DNA of 64,000 bases from an uncultured Dehalococcoidia bacterium (lineage in GTDB: Bacteria; Chloroflexota; Dehalococcoidia; Lucifugimonadales; GCA-2712585): NCBI GenBank assembly GCA_951812825.1, contig OX638324.1, forward strand, positions 378,459 to 442,458, given 5' to 3'. Positions 50,487 through 59,403 of the stretch are shown piece by piece; position 1 is the stretch's first letter, and each line of letters opens with the position of its first letter. Under the pieces are notes generated by a model that saw only the letters and a program-made list of their open reading frames with translations, made no database searches and was not told the origin of the DNA. The position numbers and the translations under genes were made by a program.

Positions 50487-51413
50487 ATGACCACCGTAGG
50501 ATCCGGCAAGTACACCTACAAACTCGTAGAAGACTGGGCTAAGTTCCCCGAAGGCATGAGCTTCGGCTGGCCTGCCTCAGTGGCCACCGACTCCGAAGAC
50601 CGGGTGTATGTATTCCAGCGGGACAAACAGCCGCCCGTCCTCGTCTTTGACCCCGATGGCAGCTACCAGACCGGTTGGGGCATCGACGCCATGGCAGGCC
50701 CCCACCACATATACATCGCCGACGACGTCGCCTACCTGGTAGATAGAGAAGACTGCGTCGTCCTGCGCTACACCTTAGATGGCAAGCCCCTGCAGGTCAT
50801 AGGCGACCGCGGGCAGGCTTCCGACACCGGCATCGGTCCCGACTTCGACAACGAGAACGACTTGCCGCCTAACGCCGCCGGACCATTCAACTATCCCACC
50901 AAGATGGTCCCCTCCCCCAGCGGCGACATCTACGTCTCCGACGGTTATCAGAACAGCCGCGTGCACCGCTTCTCAGCCGACGGCCAACTCAAGCACTCCT
51001 GGGGGCAGCCCGGCAAGTCCGGTCCCTACGACCTGCATCTGCCCCACAGCGTCCTCGTCACCGACAACGGCCAAGTCTACGTGTGCGACCGGGAGAACCA
51101 CCGCATCCAGGTCTACGACTCCGAAGGCTCCCATCTGGCGTCCTGGGACAACGTGCGCCGTCCCATGGACATCGCGGTAGACTCCGATGGCGCATTCTAC
51201 GTCGCCGAGGTGTACGTGGAGCAGGACCGGCTGGGACGGCTGGACCTGTTGCCGGAAGGCGAGCACCGCATAAGCGTCCTCGACGAAAACGGCGCCCTCC
51301 TGTGCCGGTGGGACGCGGCGCTAGCCCACGGCATCTGGGTGGACGGTCAAGGCGATATCTACCTGGCCCTGCCCAACGCTCTCTCCGTCCACAAATACGT
51401 CCGACAGCTCTAG
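50487..51413 (+). CDS. NHL-repeat beta-propeller protein (PAL-like)
   Basis: 308 residues with NHL blades: VYVFQRDKQPPVLVFDPDGS, IYVSDGYQNSRVHRFSADGQ, VYVCDRENHRIQVYDSEGS and FYVAEVYVEQDRLG. It is the third member of the propeller set in the window (others at 15337 and 25667). GGGAGG precedes the ATG, and the gene follows an AT-rich leader behind operator block C. Enzymatic activity is not established; the VSDGY and DRENHR motifs are shared with amidating-lyase-like propellers. Confidence 0.8.
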   Translation: MTTVGSGKYTYKLVEDWAKFPEGMSFGWPASVATDSEDRVYVFQRDKQPPVLVFDPDGSYQTGWGIDAMAGPHHIYIADDVAYLVDREDCVVLRYTLDGKPLQVIGDRGQASDTGIGPDFDNENDLPPNAAGPFNYPTKMVPSPSGDIYVSDGYQNSRVHRFSADGQLKHSWGQPGKSGPYDLHLPHSVLVTDNGQVYVCDRENHRIQVYDSEGSHLASWDNVRRPMDIAVDSDGAFYVAEVYVEQDRLGRLDLLPEGEHRISVLDENGALLCRWDAALAHGIWVDGQGDIYLALPNALSVHKYVRQL

Positions 51414-51425
51414 CCCCCCAAAGGC

Positions 51426-51490
51426 CTCTCCCCCCTCGATGGGGGAAGATTGAAGCCTGCCCTGAGCCTGTCGAAGGGATGGGGGTGATT
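51426..51490. repeat. CTTCCCC-type repeat interrupted by another repeat
   Basis: CTCCCCCCTCGATGGGGGAAG and ATGGGGGTGA are the two parts of the standard unit. Between them sits about 25 bases reading GAAGCCTGCCCTGAGCCTGT-CGAAGG, which has the look of a separate CTGAGCCTGTCGAAGG repeat. Confidence 0.7.
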
Positions 51491-51539
51491 CTTAACTGGC
51501 GAAGAAGTTACGCTTGGAAATCGGCAAGGCACCGTCCCA

Positions 51540-53600
51540 TTACCTCGGAAAGGCGTCTTTCAGCCCCGCATCCACGGGAAGCATCGCCCCGGTAGTCTTG
51601 GACGCCCGCGGCCCGGCCAGGAACAACACCGCCTCCGCCACATCCTCAGCCGTCACGCTCCGCTTCAACAGATTGCGCTTCCGGTAGAACTCCTCCAACC
51701 CGTCGATGCTGATTCCGTGGGCGCGGGCCCTCATCTCCTTCACCTCCGCCGTCCACAGGTTGGACCCCTGGAACACCGCGTCGGGATTTACCACGTTTAC
51801 CCGAATCCCGTACTCGCCGTTCTCGATGGCCAGCACCCGCGCCATCTGCACCTCCGCCGCCTTAGACGCGCTGTAGGCCCCGAAGTCCTTGCCCGGCGAG
51901 GGAACGTTCTTCGTTCCCACAAACACCAGGCTGCCACCCATACCCTGCTGACGCATGAGCGAGACGGCTTCCCGCGCCACTAGGAAGTGGCCTGTGGAGT
52001 TGATGTCCATGGCGTGTTGCCAGTCCTCCAGGCTCAGTTCGTGAATGGCACCCACCGGAGCGATGCCAGCGTTGGACACCAGCACGTCCAGCCCCCCATA
52101 GGCCAGCCGTAGCCGGCCAAAGGCGTCGGCGACCTGTTCCGGGTTAGTCACATCCATGTTTACCGCCATCGCCCGCCCTGCACCCTGGCTGCCGATAATG
52201 CCCTGCGCCACCGCCTCCGCCCCCTCCACGTCGATGTCTGTGACCACCACGTGCGCCCCCTCCGCAGCCAGCCGCTCCGCGATGGCCTTGCCGATGCCGT
52301 GGGCCGCCCCTGTAACCAGCGCCACCTGGCTGGCAAGTTCTCCTCCGGAAGCGGCCAGCGTCAGCTTGTACAGCTCCATGGGCCAATACTCCACGTCATA
52401 GGCATCCTTGTCTGATAGAGAGGCGTAGTGCCCCACCGCCTGCGCCGACTTGATGACGCTGATGGTGTGATGATATATGTCTCCGGCGATAAGCGCCGCC
52501 TTGGCATCTTTCCCCGTTGACCACATCCCCACTCCCTTGACCAGGATCACCCGCGGATGGGGGTCCAGCATGGGATGCTGTCCGTCCGTGTTGGCCTGGT
52601 ACCATCCCTGGTAGTAGGACACGTATCGGTCGATGGCCCGCGGCATGTGCCCCGACAGGTACTCCAGATTCGGGAATTCCCCCGACTCCACCCACAGCGG
52701 CTTTATCTTCGTCTGCAGCGTATGGTCCGGCGTTGCGGGGCCCACCTGGCTGAGAGCCGCCCCTTCCGCAGAATTAACGAACTCCATCACGTCCGGGCTG
52801 TCGTCGTAACGCAGCAACATGGACTGGGACCGGCTCACCAGCCCTCGAATGACGGGCGCAAGCCCGGCGGCTAGCCGTCGCCGCTCATTCTCGGGTAAGA
52901 GTCCGCCTTCCCGAACGGAAAAGATAGTCCTCCCCTTTGCCTTCTCCTCCGCATACTCCGCCGCCGTATCCACTAGGTTCAGATGCTTCAGGTACGCCTC
53001 CTTGGCCGTGTCACCCCAGGTGAACAGCCCGTGGTTCACCAGAATCACTCCGTCCACGTCCGGGTTCTCCCGCACCCGCTGTCCCACCAGCTTGGACAGG
53101 GCGAAGCCAGGCCGCAGGTACTCCACGATGGCCGCCCTGTCCCCATACACCTCATGCAGCAACTCATCCGAGTTCCGGGTATTGGTCAACGCTACAATGG
53201 CGTCGGCGTGAGAATGCACCACGCTGTGGAAGGGAAGAAACGCATGCAGTAGGGTTTCAATGGAGGGACGTGGCGACTTCGGGTCGATCATGCACTGGGC
53301 CAGGTAGGCGACCATTTCGTCGTCCGACATCGCGTCCCGGTCGAACAGCACCAACACGTCCTCAAGGTCCAGGCTGGGGAAATGCTTGGGTTCGATGGTC
53401 TTCAAATCTGACCCGGAACCCTTCACTGTCATGGCGTCAACTTCCCGACCCCGAAAATCCTTCTTCGTGGTCTTTATGGATGTATTTCCCCCACCCCAGA
53501 CCACCAAGGAAGTATCTGCGCCTACCAGACGACTCTGGTAAACCAGCAGACCCATTTCGTCTTTACCCTTTGCTTCGGAATCCGACCATCGATGGGGCAT
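51540..53600 (-). CDS. Bifunctional class II aldolase / short-chain dehydrogenase fusion
   Basis: 686 residues. The N-terminal class II aldolase domain (about 1-420) shows VVWGGGNTSIKT, SVVHSHADAIVAL and VNHGLFTWG with zinc-binding histidines. The C-terminal SDR domain has ALVTGAAHGIGKAIAE, NAGIAPVG and YSASKAAEVQMAR with the Tyr-Lys pair. The layout is that of rhamnulose-1-phosphate aldolase/alcohol dehydrogenase fusions. The start is ATG with AGAGG upstream, behind its own promoter. No rhamnose isomerase or kinase is near, so the sugar substrate is uncertain. Confidence 0.9.
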   Translation of the reverse strand: MPHRWSDSEAKGKDEMGLLVYQSRLVGADTSLVVWGGGNTSIKTTKKDFRGREVDAMTVKGSGSDLKTIEPKHFPSLDLEDVLVLFDRDAMSDDEMVAYLAQCMIDPKSPRPSIETLLHAFLPFHSVVHSHADAIVALTNTRNSDELLHEVYGDRAAIVEYLRPGFALSKLVGQRVRENPDVDGVILVNHGLFTWGDTAKEAYLKHLNLVDTAAEYAEEKAKGRTIFSVREGGLLPENERRRLAAGLAPVIRGLVSRSQSMLLRYDDSPDVMEFVNSAEGAALSQVGPATPDHTLQTKIKPLWVESGEFPNLEYLSGHMPRAIDRYVSYYQGWYQANTDGQHPMLDPHPRVILVKGVGMWSTGKDAKAALIAGDIYHHTISVIKSAQAVGHYASLSDKDAYDVEYWPMELYKLTLAASGGELASQVALVTGAAHGIGKAIAERLAAEGAHVVVTDIDVEGAEAVAQGIIGSQGAGRAMAVNMDVTNPEQVADAFGRLRLAYGGLDVLVSNAGIAPVGAIHELSLEDWQHAMDINSTGHFLVAREAVSLMRQQGMGGSLVFVGTKNVPSPGKDFGAYSASKAAEVQMARVLAIENGEYGIRVNVVNPDAVFQGSNLWTAEVKEMRARAHGISIDGLEEFYRKRNLLKRSVTAEDVAEAVLFLAGPRASKTTGAMLPVDAGLKDAFPR

Positions 53601-53673
53601 GAAACACCTCTGAGTCTTGGATGCGGAGCCGCCGTCCCTCAGCCCACGAACGACGACACTCGTTTCGGGCTAA

Positions 53674-53702
53674 AGTATATGAGCCGAGTTGAAATTGGGC
53701 AA
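53674..53702 (-). promoter_or_regulatory. Promoter TTGCCC-17-TATACT (minus strand)
   Basis: TTGCCC (53702-53697), 17 bases and TATACT (53679-53674) lie 73 bases before the aldolase/SDR ATG. Confidence 0.6.
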
Positions 53703-53730
53703 CGCCGCCTTGCGATACGCAGCAAAAGGA

Positions 53731-53760
53731 GAGGGCCCGGGAAGCAAATCCCGGGCCCTC
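53731..53760 (-). terminator. Strong 12-bp hairpin between lipoprotein and aldolase genes
   Basis: GAGGGCCCGGGA, a 6-base loop and TCCCGGGCCCTC, followed on the minus strand by TCCTTTTGC. It lies 27 bases after the stop of the minus-strand binding-protein gene and upstream of the aldolase promoter. Confidence 0.75.
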
Positions 53761-53787
53761 TTTGAATCTCTTGGGTTTTAGGCTTGT

Positions 53788-55632
53788 TTACTGGTACACG
53801 GGAACGGTGAACTCGTGGTAGCGAATCGGTCCCATATGCAACAGGTTTACCCTGTACTCCGACACGTACTTAGGATTGTAGATGGCGGCGTCGAAGACCC
53901 ACACCAGAGGAATGCTTATGGCGTTATCGACCCACCAATCGCCGAATTCCTGGGCGAGTTTATTCCGTTCTTCTATGTCGGTTGTCTGCCGGCAAGCATA
54001 CTTGAACTCGGAGATTTCCTCATGCTCGCGGTATCCGCCGCCGTCGTCATACCACCAGAACTCTACGGCGGTGCAGATGGGGTCAAGGGACGGGGAGCCG
54101 ATTATCATCCGGTTGGCCCCCGGCTCTTGGCCCAGCCAGCGGGTGAGCGAACCCTCCCTCTGTTCCACCGTGGCATTGATTCCGATCACCTCCCAGTATT
54201 CCTTCAGCTTGATGGCGATGTCGCAGTTCTCGGTGAAGCTGCTGGTGGGGCTACAGGCCAATGTGGTCTCAAAGCCATCGGGGAAGTTGCTCTGCGCCAT
54301 GAAATTCTGGGCCTTCTCGACGTTGTAGTCGTAGGGCCAGCCACCTTCCGCGCCGGTCTTCCCTTCGCGGTTGGGGTAGGGCGCCCATTCGTCCTTAAAA
54401 TCCTCGCGCCAGGGCGGGAAGTAGTCAACCAGCGGGAAGGTGTCTCCCGCGAAGAATCCCTGGTCGATGTCGTCCCTATCAATGGCGTGGTTCATAGCCA
54501 GCCGTACGTTGACGTCCCTGAGTGGGTCGTCTGGGTCATGGCCTGGGTTGGGGCCACACTGGCGGCCACCTGGGGGCGGCATGGGCGGGTCACCAAAGCA
54601 GGCGTTGTTCTCCCGGAAATAGACCAGCCGCAGATGTGGATGCCGCCCGGGAAGAGTGCTCCTTGAAACTACCAGGCCTGAAATTGCCGCCTGGGCGTAG
54701 AGGTCGCGCGGTACGTTCCCTACGTGGGCCTCATCAGTAATAAGCTGGGCCAACCGAGTTTGAGCTTCCCTGATGAACCTTCCTTCCAGTTCGTGGAAGT
54801 AGGGAGTTTGGCGCCAGTGATCCTCCACCCTCTCGTGGACGACCCCAACGTTGGTTTCAAGGGAAATGTAGCTCCACGGTCCGGTACCGACGGGGTCGTC
54901 AATGTACCCGTCCTCGCCGCCAACGGCGTCCCAGTGGTCGCGGCTGATGATGCCGGTCTCCCACTCCTCGGAGAGCAGGAAGGCAATGTCCAGGTTAATG
55001 TGAGGCAAGTCCAGCCGGATCTGGTGGGGCGTAACCGCAACCCACTTATCCGGCGTGTCCAACCTGCCGGCCCAGGTTTCAGGCCGTCGTGTCTTGTCCG
55101 TGCCCTCTCCCGTCAGCAACTCAAAGCCCAGCGTCACATCATCGGCGTCGAACAAGATGTCCATAGGCTCGGCGTTGCGGTAGAAGGGAACATCGTCCCG
55201 CAGGTCGAATGTCCAAGTCTTGCCGTCCTCTCCAACGTTCCAGTCCGTTGCCATTTCCGGCTGCTCCTCGTTGGTCTGATAATGCCGCCCAACCAGATGA
55301 TCGTATATGGGCATTATCTTCTCTGTAGTCTGGCTAGCCGCGTATGGAATTGTGAACTGATCCGCCGGCGTTGTAATAACCACTATCAGCCTTGTAGCAA
55401 CAGGCACCTGTGGCGCTTCCGTCGTCGGAGCCATAGTTGGCGTTGCCGTGGGTGCCGCCGTTGGAGCCATGGTGGGTGCCGCAGTAGCTGCAGCAGTCGG
55501 CGCTGCCGGCGTAGCAACCGGGGCTTCCTCTTCATCATCGCCTCCACAAGCTACGATGATGACGCTCAACGCTAACAGACACGCCAACAATAGGGATATT
55601 TTCCAATCTAGTAGTTTACGAGGTAAGGTCAT
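53788..55632 (-). CDS. Oligopeptide/nickel-type ABC substrate-binding lipoprotein
   Basis: About 614 residues of the SBP_bac_5 family. A signal peptide with lipobox IVAC (C29) is followed by a low-complexity Ala/Pro/Thr linker (about 38-70) and the binding domain (GKTWTFDLRDDVPFY, DDPLRDVNVRLAMNHAIDRD, WLGQEPGANRMIIGS). It should be anchored outside the membrane and deliver peptides or similar solutes to an ABC permease, which is not in the window. The ATG at 55632 is preferred to the frame start at 55665; both are possible. Confidence 0.88.
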   Translation of the reverse strand: MTLPRKLLDWKISLLLACLLALSVIIVACGGDDEEEAPVATPAAPTAAATAAPTMAPTAAPTATPTMAPTTEAPQVPVATRLIVVITTPADQFTIPYAASQTTEKIMPIYDHLVGRHYQTNEEQPEMATDWNVGEDGKTWTFDLRDDVPFYRNAEPMDILFDADDVTLGFELLTGEGTDKTRRPETWAGRLDTPDKWVAVTPHQIRLDLPHINLDIAFLLSEEWETGIISRDHWDAVGGEDGYIDDPVGTGPWSYISLETNVGVVHERVEDHWRQTPYFHELEGRFIREAQTRLAQLITDEAHVGNVPRDLYAQAAISGLVVSRSTLPGRHPHLRLVYFRENNACFGDPPMPPPGGRQCGPNPGHDPDDPLRDVNVRLAMNHAIDRDDIDQGFFAGDTFPLVDYFPPWREDFKDEWAPYPNREGKTGAEGGWPYDYNVEKAQNFMAQSNFPDGFETTLACSPTSSFTENCDIAIKLKEYWEVIGINATVEQREGSLTRWLGQEPGANRMIIGSPSLDPICTAVEFWWYDDGGGYREHEEISEFKYACRQTTDIEERNKLAQEFGDWWVDNAISIPLVWVFDAAIYNPKYVSEYRVNLLHMGPIRYHEFTVPVYQ

Positions 55633-55713
55633 AACAGCCACTTCCTCAATATGTTTTTTCGGCAAGCCCGTTGCAAGCAGAGGGCTTACCCTGGAAACCT
55701 TATAATCCGCTAC

Positions 55714-55742
55714 ATCGTAAAAGCCGTTCTTGCCTTTGTCAA
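55714..55742 (-). promoter_or_regulatory. Promoter TTGACA-17-TACGAT (minus strand)
   Basis: Consensus TTGACA (55742-55737), 17 bases and TACGAT (55719-55714) lie about 80 bases before the binding-protein start. Confidence 0.65.
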
Positions 55743-55834
55743 TGCCTTGTTTTCATTGCAAGTATATGGGAAAGTAGACATAGACGTTCTGATAGGACGT
55801 CAAGGTAAATGAAAAAACGCACAGGAGCCCAATA

Positions 55835-56251
55835 ATGTCCCTAAATGTTTATCTTCGTTTCAACAGTGACTGCCGACAGGCCTTCGAATTCTATCGCTCC
55901 ATTTTCGGGGGCGAATTCGACATCATAACCACCTTCGGCGAAGGCCCGCCCGATTTCACCGTACCGGAAGACGAGCGCGAAAACATCATGCACGTCTCCT
56001 ACCAGATGGGTAACATGACCCTTATGGGCAGCGACACCCCATCCACCTTCGGCCATCCCACCGTAATGGGCAACAACTTCTCCCTTTCGTACATGCCCAA
56101 AAGCAGGGAGGAGATGGACGAGCTCTTCCGCAAGCTCTCGGAAGGCGGCAACGTAACAATGCCCCCCGCCGACATGTTCTGGGGAAGCTACTTTGGCTCC
56201 TGCACTGACAAATTCGGCGTAAACTGGATGCTCAACTACGATCAGGAATAG
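55835..56251 (+). CDS. PhnB-like VOC superfamily protein
   Basis: 138 residues of the glyoxalase/VOC fold, PhnB subfamily: NVYLRFNSDCRQAFEFYRSIFGG, ENIMHVSYQMGNMTLMGSD, NNFSLSYMPKSREEMDELF and a C-terminal WGSYFGSCTDKFGVNWMLNY. Members are often of unknown function and resemble a demethylmenaquinone methyltransferase-like/PhnB group. It stands alone between the lipoprotein and tRNA-Arg genes. Confidence 0.88.
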   Translation: MSLNVYLRFNSDCRQAFEFYRSIFGGEFDIITTFGEGPPDFTVPEDERENIMHVSYQMGNMTLMGSDTPSTFGHPTVMGNNFSLSYMPKSREEMDELFRKLSEGGNVTMPPADMFWGSYFGSCTDKFGVNWMLNYDQE

Positions 56252-56384
56252 TCCCACCCAGCCCAATCCCATTGGCACTTCAACCTGCGATTCAGAAGAC
56301 GGGCAACTACCTGAGTGGCTAGGAAACAAAATAGAATAGGACCAGAGTGCGGGGAGCCACTCAATAGCTCAGGGTTTAAAAAAG

Positions 56385-56458
56385 CGTCCCAGGCAGGATT
56401 CGAACCCGCGACCCGCTGCTTAGAAGGCAGCCGCTCTGTCCAACTGAGCTACTGGGAC
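56385..56458 (-). tRNA. tRNA-Arg (anticodon TCT)
   Basis: The minus strand folds as a cloverleaf: acceptor GTCCCAG/CTGGGAC, D-stem GCTC/GAGC, anticodon stem GCTGC/GCAGC with loop CTTCTAA (anticodon TCT), variable GGGTC, and T-arm with TTCGAAT. The discriminator is G. CCA is not encoded; the gene runs into CTTTTTTAAA, a likely termination T-tract. Confidence 0.97.
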
Positions 56459-56482
56459 TCAAAAGGCGCGATGCGCAGATTT

Positions 56483-56512
56483 ATTGTAAGAATCACGCCG
56501 CGCCTGTGTCAA
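56483..56512 (-). promoter_or_regulatory. Promoter of tRNA-Arg, TTGACA-18-TACAAT (minus strand)
   Basis: TTGACA (56512-56507), 18 bases and TACAAT (56488-56483) lie 24 bases before the 5' end of the tRNA. Confidence 0.7.
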
Positions 56513-56530
56513 CAAATCTGCCGCCGACAA

Positions 56531-57190
56531 CTATACGGGCCAGCTTTCCTGCCGGTAGGCCATCTCCCAAAACATGTACTCGTACCGGCTGCTGACGACG
56601 AACGCCTCTGCAATTTCCTTCCGCTCCTCCGCAGATGCTCCACCGCCCGCTTCGTCCAGTAGCTCACGCCACAGATTCACCCCCTCCTCCAACAACCCCT
56701 CGGCGTAGACTGCCGACCATGGCCCAAACACGGGATGGTCGATCTTGCCCACGACATCCCCCAATTCGTGGTACGTCCACGGGCATGGCAGAAGCGCTGC
56801 GATTCCCGTCGCCCAGCTGCCCAGGCTAGCTGCACTGATCATGTGATTGCAGTAGGCCAAGTTGGTGGGAGAAATTGCCGTCTCCTGAAGGTCCGCCTCC
56901 GTAATCTCCAACATCGGCATCAACTTCCGATGCAGCGGCCGCTCAATGGGCGTTGCCAGCCGCCTCCCTATCAACTCCATCGCCGAGGAATTTGGCGCCT
57001 TGGCAAGGACGATAGCCACCACGCGAGCAAAGGCGCTCAGGTACTTGTAGTCCTGAATTAGGTAATACCGGAAATTCTCCAGAGGCAGGCTGCCCGCCTT
57101 AGCCTCTTCCAGGAACGGGTGCCGGTATATTTTTTCCCATACAGGCCATGCCTCGGCCTTCAGCACGTCCGTGAATCGACTCTGCGGCAA
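56531..57190 (-). CDS. TenA-family protein (second copy)
   Basis: 219 residues of the TenA/THI-4 family. Active-site equivalents are Asp and Tyr in IQDYKYLSAF, Cys in LLPCPWTYHELG, and the late Glu in RYEYMFWEMAY. It is clearly different in sequence from the copy at 48306. The start is TTG immediately after the stop of the DUF971 gene (TAGTTG) with AAGG upstream, so translation is coupled. The neighbouring ThDP-dependent enzyme is consistent with a thiamin-related role. Confidence 0.88.
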   Translation of the reverse strand: MPQSRFTDVLKAEAWPVWEKIYRHPFLEEAKAGSLPLENFRYYLIQDYKYLSAFARVVAIVLAKAPNSSAMELIGRRLATPIERPLHRKLMPMLEITEADLQETAISPTNLAYCNHMISAASLGSWATGIAALLPCPWTYHELGDVVGKIDHPVFGPWSAVYAEGLLEEGVNLWRELLDEAGGGASAEERKEIAEAFVVSSRYEYMFWEMAYRQESWPV

Positions 57191-57541
57191 CTAAGCCTTA
57201 CCTTCCTTCGTCGGATTCCCCTCCCGCTCCAGCGAGCACACTTCGCAGGGGCAAACATCCCTCAGAAACTGGTGGGTGTATATGCCAGTATAGTGGGCGT
57301 CGCTCCACAGGAACTGCACCGCATACTGGCCAATGGGCATGTATTCGACCGCATAGATCCCGTCCTGTACTGTCATTGGATTCAGAAGCGCCCTGCCCGT
57401 CCACTCCTCCACGCACTGAGCGCAGGGACACAATAGCCGCAACTGTCTCGCAGAATAGACGCTTCGGTGACCGTCTTTCCACATTATCGTCACAGACGTC
57501 GCGTCCAGGGTAATAGAACTCGGCTCTGGTTTGCTAACCAA
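57191..57541 (-). CDS. DUF971-domain protein
   Basis: 116 residues. The cysteine-rich segment LCPCAQCVEEWTG, the IWSD-like FLWSDAHYTGIY and a terminal CPCEVC fit the DUF971 family, related to the N-terminal domain of gamma-butyrobetaine hydroxylase. The second cysteine cluster could add to a metal or Fe-S site. The start is TTG with GGAGAG upstream. It lies 54 bp after the ThDP-enzyme gene and directly abuts the TenA gene. Confidence 0.8.
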   Translation of the reverse strand: MVSKPEPSSITLDATSVTIMWKDGHRSVYSARQLRLLCPCAQCVEEWTGRALLNPMTVQDGIYAVEYMPIGQYAVQFLWSDAHYTGIYTHQFLRDVCPCEVCSLEREGNPTKEGKA

Positions 57542-57595
57542 CTATCTCTCCGTAATGGGTGATCGAAAGCGTCCGAAAGGGCTACCAACTATACT

Positions 57596-59278
57596 CTATT
57601 GGCGCGAACTCTGTCTGCGCGCAATCATTGCGTCCGCCAGCGGACTCTGGGCCGGGTCGATGCTTATGTCTATCAGCGAGGGCTTGCCTGAATCCTGCGC
57701 CCGCTGCACCGCCGGCCCGAACTCCGACGCCGTCTCTACGTGGGAGCCATGCGCGCCGATGGCCTCCACCATCCGGTCGTACCGCATTGGCCGCAGGTCC
57801 GTCGCCACTGCCCGGCCAAAATACGCAAGCTGGAAGTTCTTGTCGATGCTCCACGTAGCATCATTCCCAAGAATGGTCACGAAGGGCAGATTGTGGCGAA
57901 GGGCCGTGTCGAACTCCATGGCATAGAACCCCAACGACCCATCTCCCATTGCCAGGAACACCTTCGCATTCGGATGCGCCAATCGCGCCGCCAGGGCGTA
58001 CGGCAGCCCGAATCCCAGGTGCGAAAGCGGCCCCAGCCTCAGCCATCGTCCCGTTTTCTGGGCGCTCAGATAGCTCCGTCCCCATTGGACGAAGTCACCC
58101 CCGTCGAATACCAGCACCGTATCATCGTCGATGAAGGGCTTCAGTTCCTGAAATACCCGAATCGGATGCATCGGAGACTCTTCCAAAGCCAATGCTTCCA
58201 TAGCCCGCAACTGGGCGTCCCGGCTGGCGGCCAGCTTGTCCATCCACGCCGAAAGGTTCCTCCACCTCTTGCGCTTGGCGACTTCCGTCAACTGTCCAAC
58301 TGCGGCGCCGATGTGTCCCAGGACCCCCATCGCCACCCCTCGGTTCCTTCCCAACTCGTGCGGGTCTGGGTCAACCTGAACTATCTTCGCCTCCGGGTGA
58401 AAGTAGGGCGGCATCCCATAACGATACCGATGGTCCAACCGCTTCCCGAGAAGCAGCACCGCGTCTGCCTCCCTAAAGTGACGGGCGGCGTGATTCAACG
58501 CTGCATCGGCGTAGCCAAAACAGAGGGGATGACTGTCCGCCACCATCCCCCGCGCCTGCTCTACGGTGAATACCGGCAGACCCGTCGTCTCGACAAGTCG
58601 CTGTAACTCTGCCGTGTTCGTCTGGTAGCGGGCGGCGTTGGCGGCCACTACCACCGGCCGTTCCGCCCTCGAGAGCACGTCAACGGCCTCCTCAACCAAC
58701 CCGGGATCCGCCGGGTTCCTTCCCTGATGACGGTATTCAGCGGGCGAATACTCCGGAAGTTCCTCCTCCGAGATGACCTGCTCCTGAATATCCATCGGCA
58801 CCGACAGATGCACCGGCCCCGGCCTCCCCGAAAGCGCCGTCCTGAATGCGGAAGCTATCAGGTCTGCAATGCGGCTCTTGTGGTGAATCATCCACGAACC
58901 CTTTGTCATCGGGCGTGTGATTCCGATCTGGTCGACTTCCTGGAACGAATACATCCCGTGCTCCGGCAGTTCGCTGCACCCCGCGATGAATATCACCGGG
59001 CTTTCGGAAGTGTAGATGTTCGGCAGGCCGGAGATGGCGTTGGAGAAGCCCGGACCTCCGGTAACCATCGCGACGGCATGCTCTCCGGTGATGCGACACC
59101 AGGCGTCGGCCATGCCCATGGCGGCGGCTTCGTGGCGAGTGTCTACCAGCTCCATTCCTTCGTCAACCGCAGCGTCGCAAAGGGGCAAAATCGTATCCCC
59201 GACAATGGTGAAGATGCGACGGATGCCCTCCTGTCTCAGACATCGCATAACCAGGTGGGCTCCGGTCAACTTCGGCAT
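57596..59278 (-). CDS. Thiamin diphosphate-dependent enzyme (acetolactate synthase-like)
   Basis: 560 residues with three ThDP-enzyme domains. The activating Glu is in VDTRHEAAAMGMADAW. The central domain shows ERPVVVAANAARYQ. The ThDP/Mg motif GDGSLGFYAMEFDTALRHNLPFVTILGND lies near the C-terminus (quoted piecewise: GDGSLGFYAME, then LGND). It resembles acetolactate synthase large subunit, oxalyl-CoA decarboxylase and benzaldehyde lyase; no small regulatory subunit is nearby, so a catabolic lyase is as likely as ALS. The start at 59278 has GGAGG upstream. Confidence 0.88.
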   Translation of the reverse strand: MPKLTGAHLVMRCLRQEGIRRIFTIVGDTILPLCDAAVDEGMELVDTRHEAAAMGMADAWCRITGEHAVAMVTGGPGFSNAISGLPNIYTSESPVIFIAGCSELPEHGMYSFQEVDQIGITRPMTKGSWMIHHKSRIADLIASAFRTALSGRPGPVHLSVPMDIQEQVISEEELPEYSPAEYRHQGRNPADPGLVEEAVDVLSRAERPVVVAANAARYQTNTAELQRLVETTGLPVFTVEQARGMVADSHPLCFGYADAALNHAARHFREADAVLLLGKRLDHRYRYGMPPYFHPEAKIVQVDPDPHELGRNRGVAMGVLGHIGAAVGQLTEVAKRKRWRNLSAWMDKLAASRDAQLRAMEALALEESPMHPIRVFQELKPFIDDDTVLVFDGGDFVQWGRSYLSAQKTGRWLRLGPLSHLGFGLPYALAARLAHPNAKVFLAMGDGSLGFYAMEFDTALRHNLPFVTILGNDATWSIDKNFQLAYFGRAVATDLRPMRYDRMVEAIGAHGSHVETASEFGPAVQRAQDSGKPSLIDISIDPAQSPLADAMIARRQSSRQ

Positions 59279-59308
59279 TGGACCTCCGACGGGTTGAGAT
59301 GCGCCGTC

Positions 59309-59338
59309 ATTGTAGACACTCATAGCCGCTCAGTACAA
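59309..59338 (-). promoter_or_regulatory. Promoter TTGTAC-18-TACAAT (minus strand)
   Basis: TTGTAC (59338-59333), 18 bases and TACAAT (59314-59309) lie 30 bases before the ThDP-enzyme ATG. It is divergent from the tRNA-Pro promoter. Confidence 0.6.
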
Positions 59339-59363
59339 GGCGAAGACGCAGAACGCCCTTCCA

Positions 59364-59393
59364 TTGAAGCTCAAACACGGCGTATGCTATACT
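59364..59393 (+). promoter_or_regulatory. Promoter of tRNA-Pro, TTGAAG-18-TATACT
   Basis: TTGAAG (59364-59369), 18 bases and TATACT (59388-59393) with an extended TGC in front, 10 bases before the tRNA. Confidence 0.7.
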
Positions 59394-59403
59394 CCCCTGC
59401 GGA

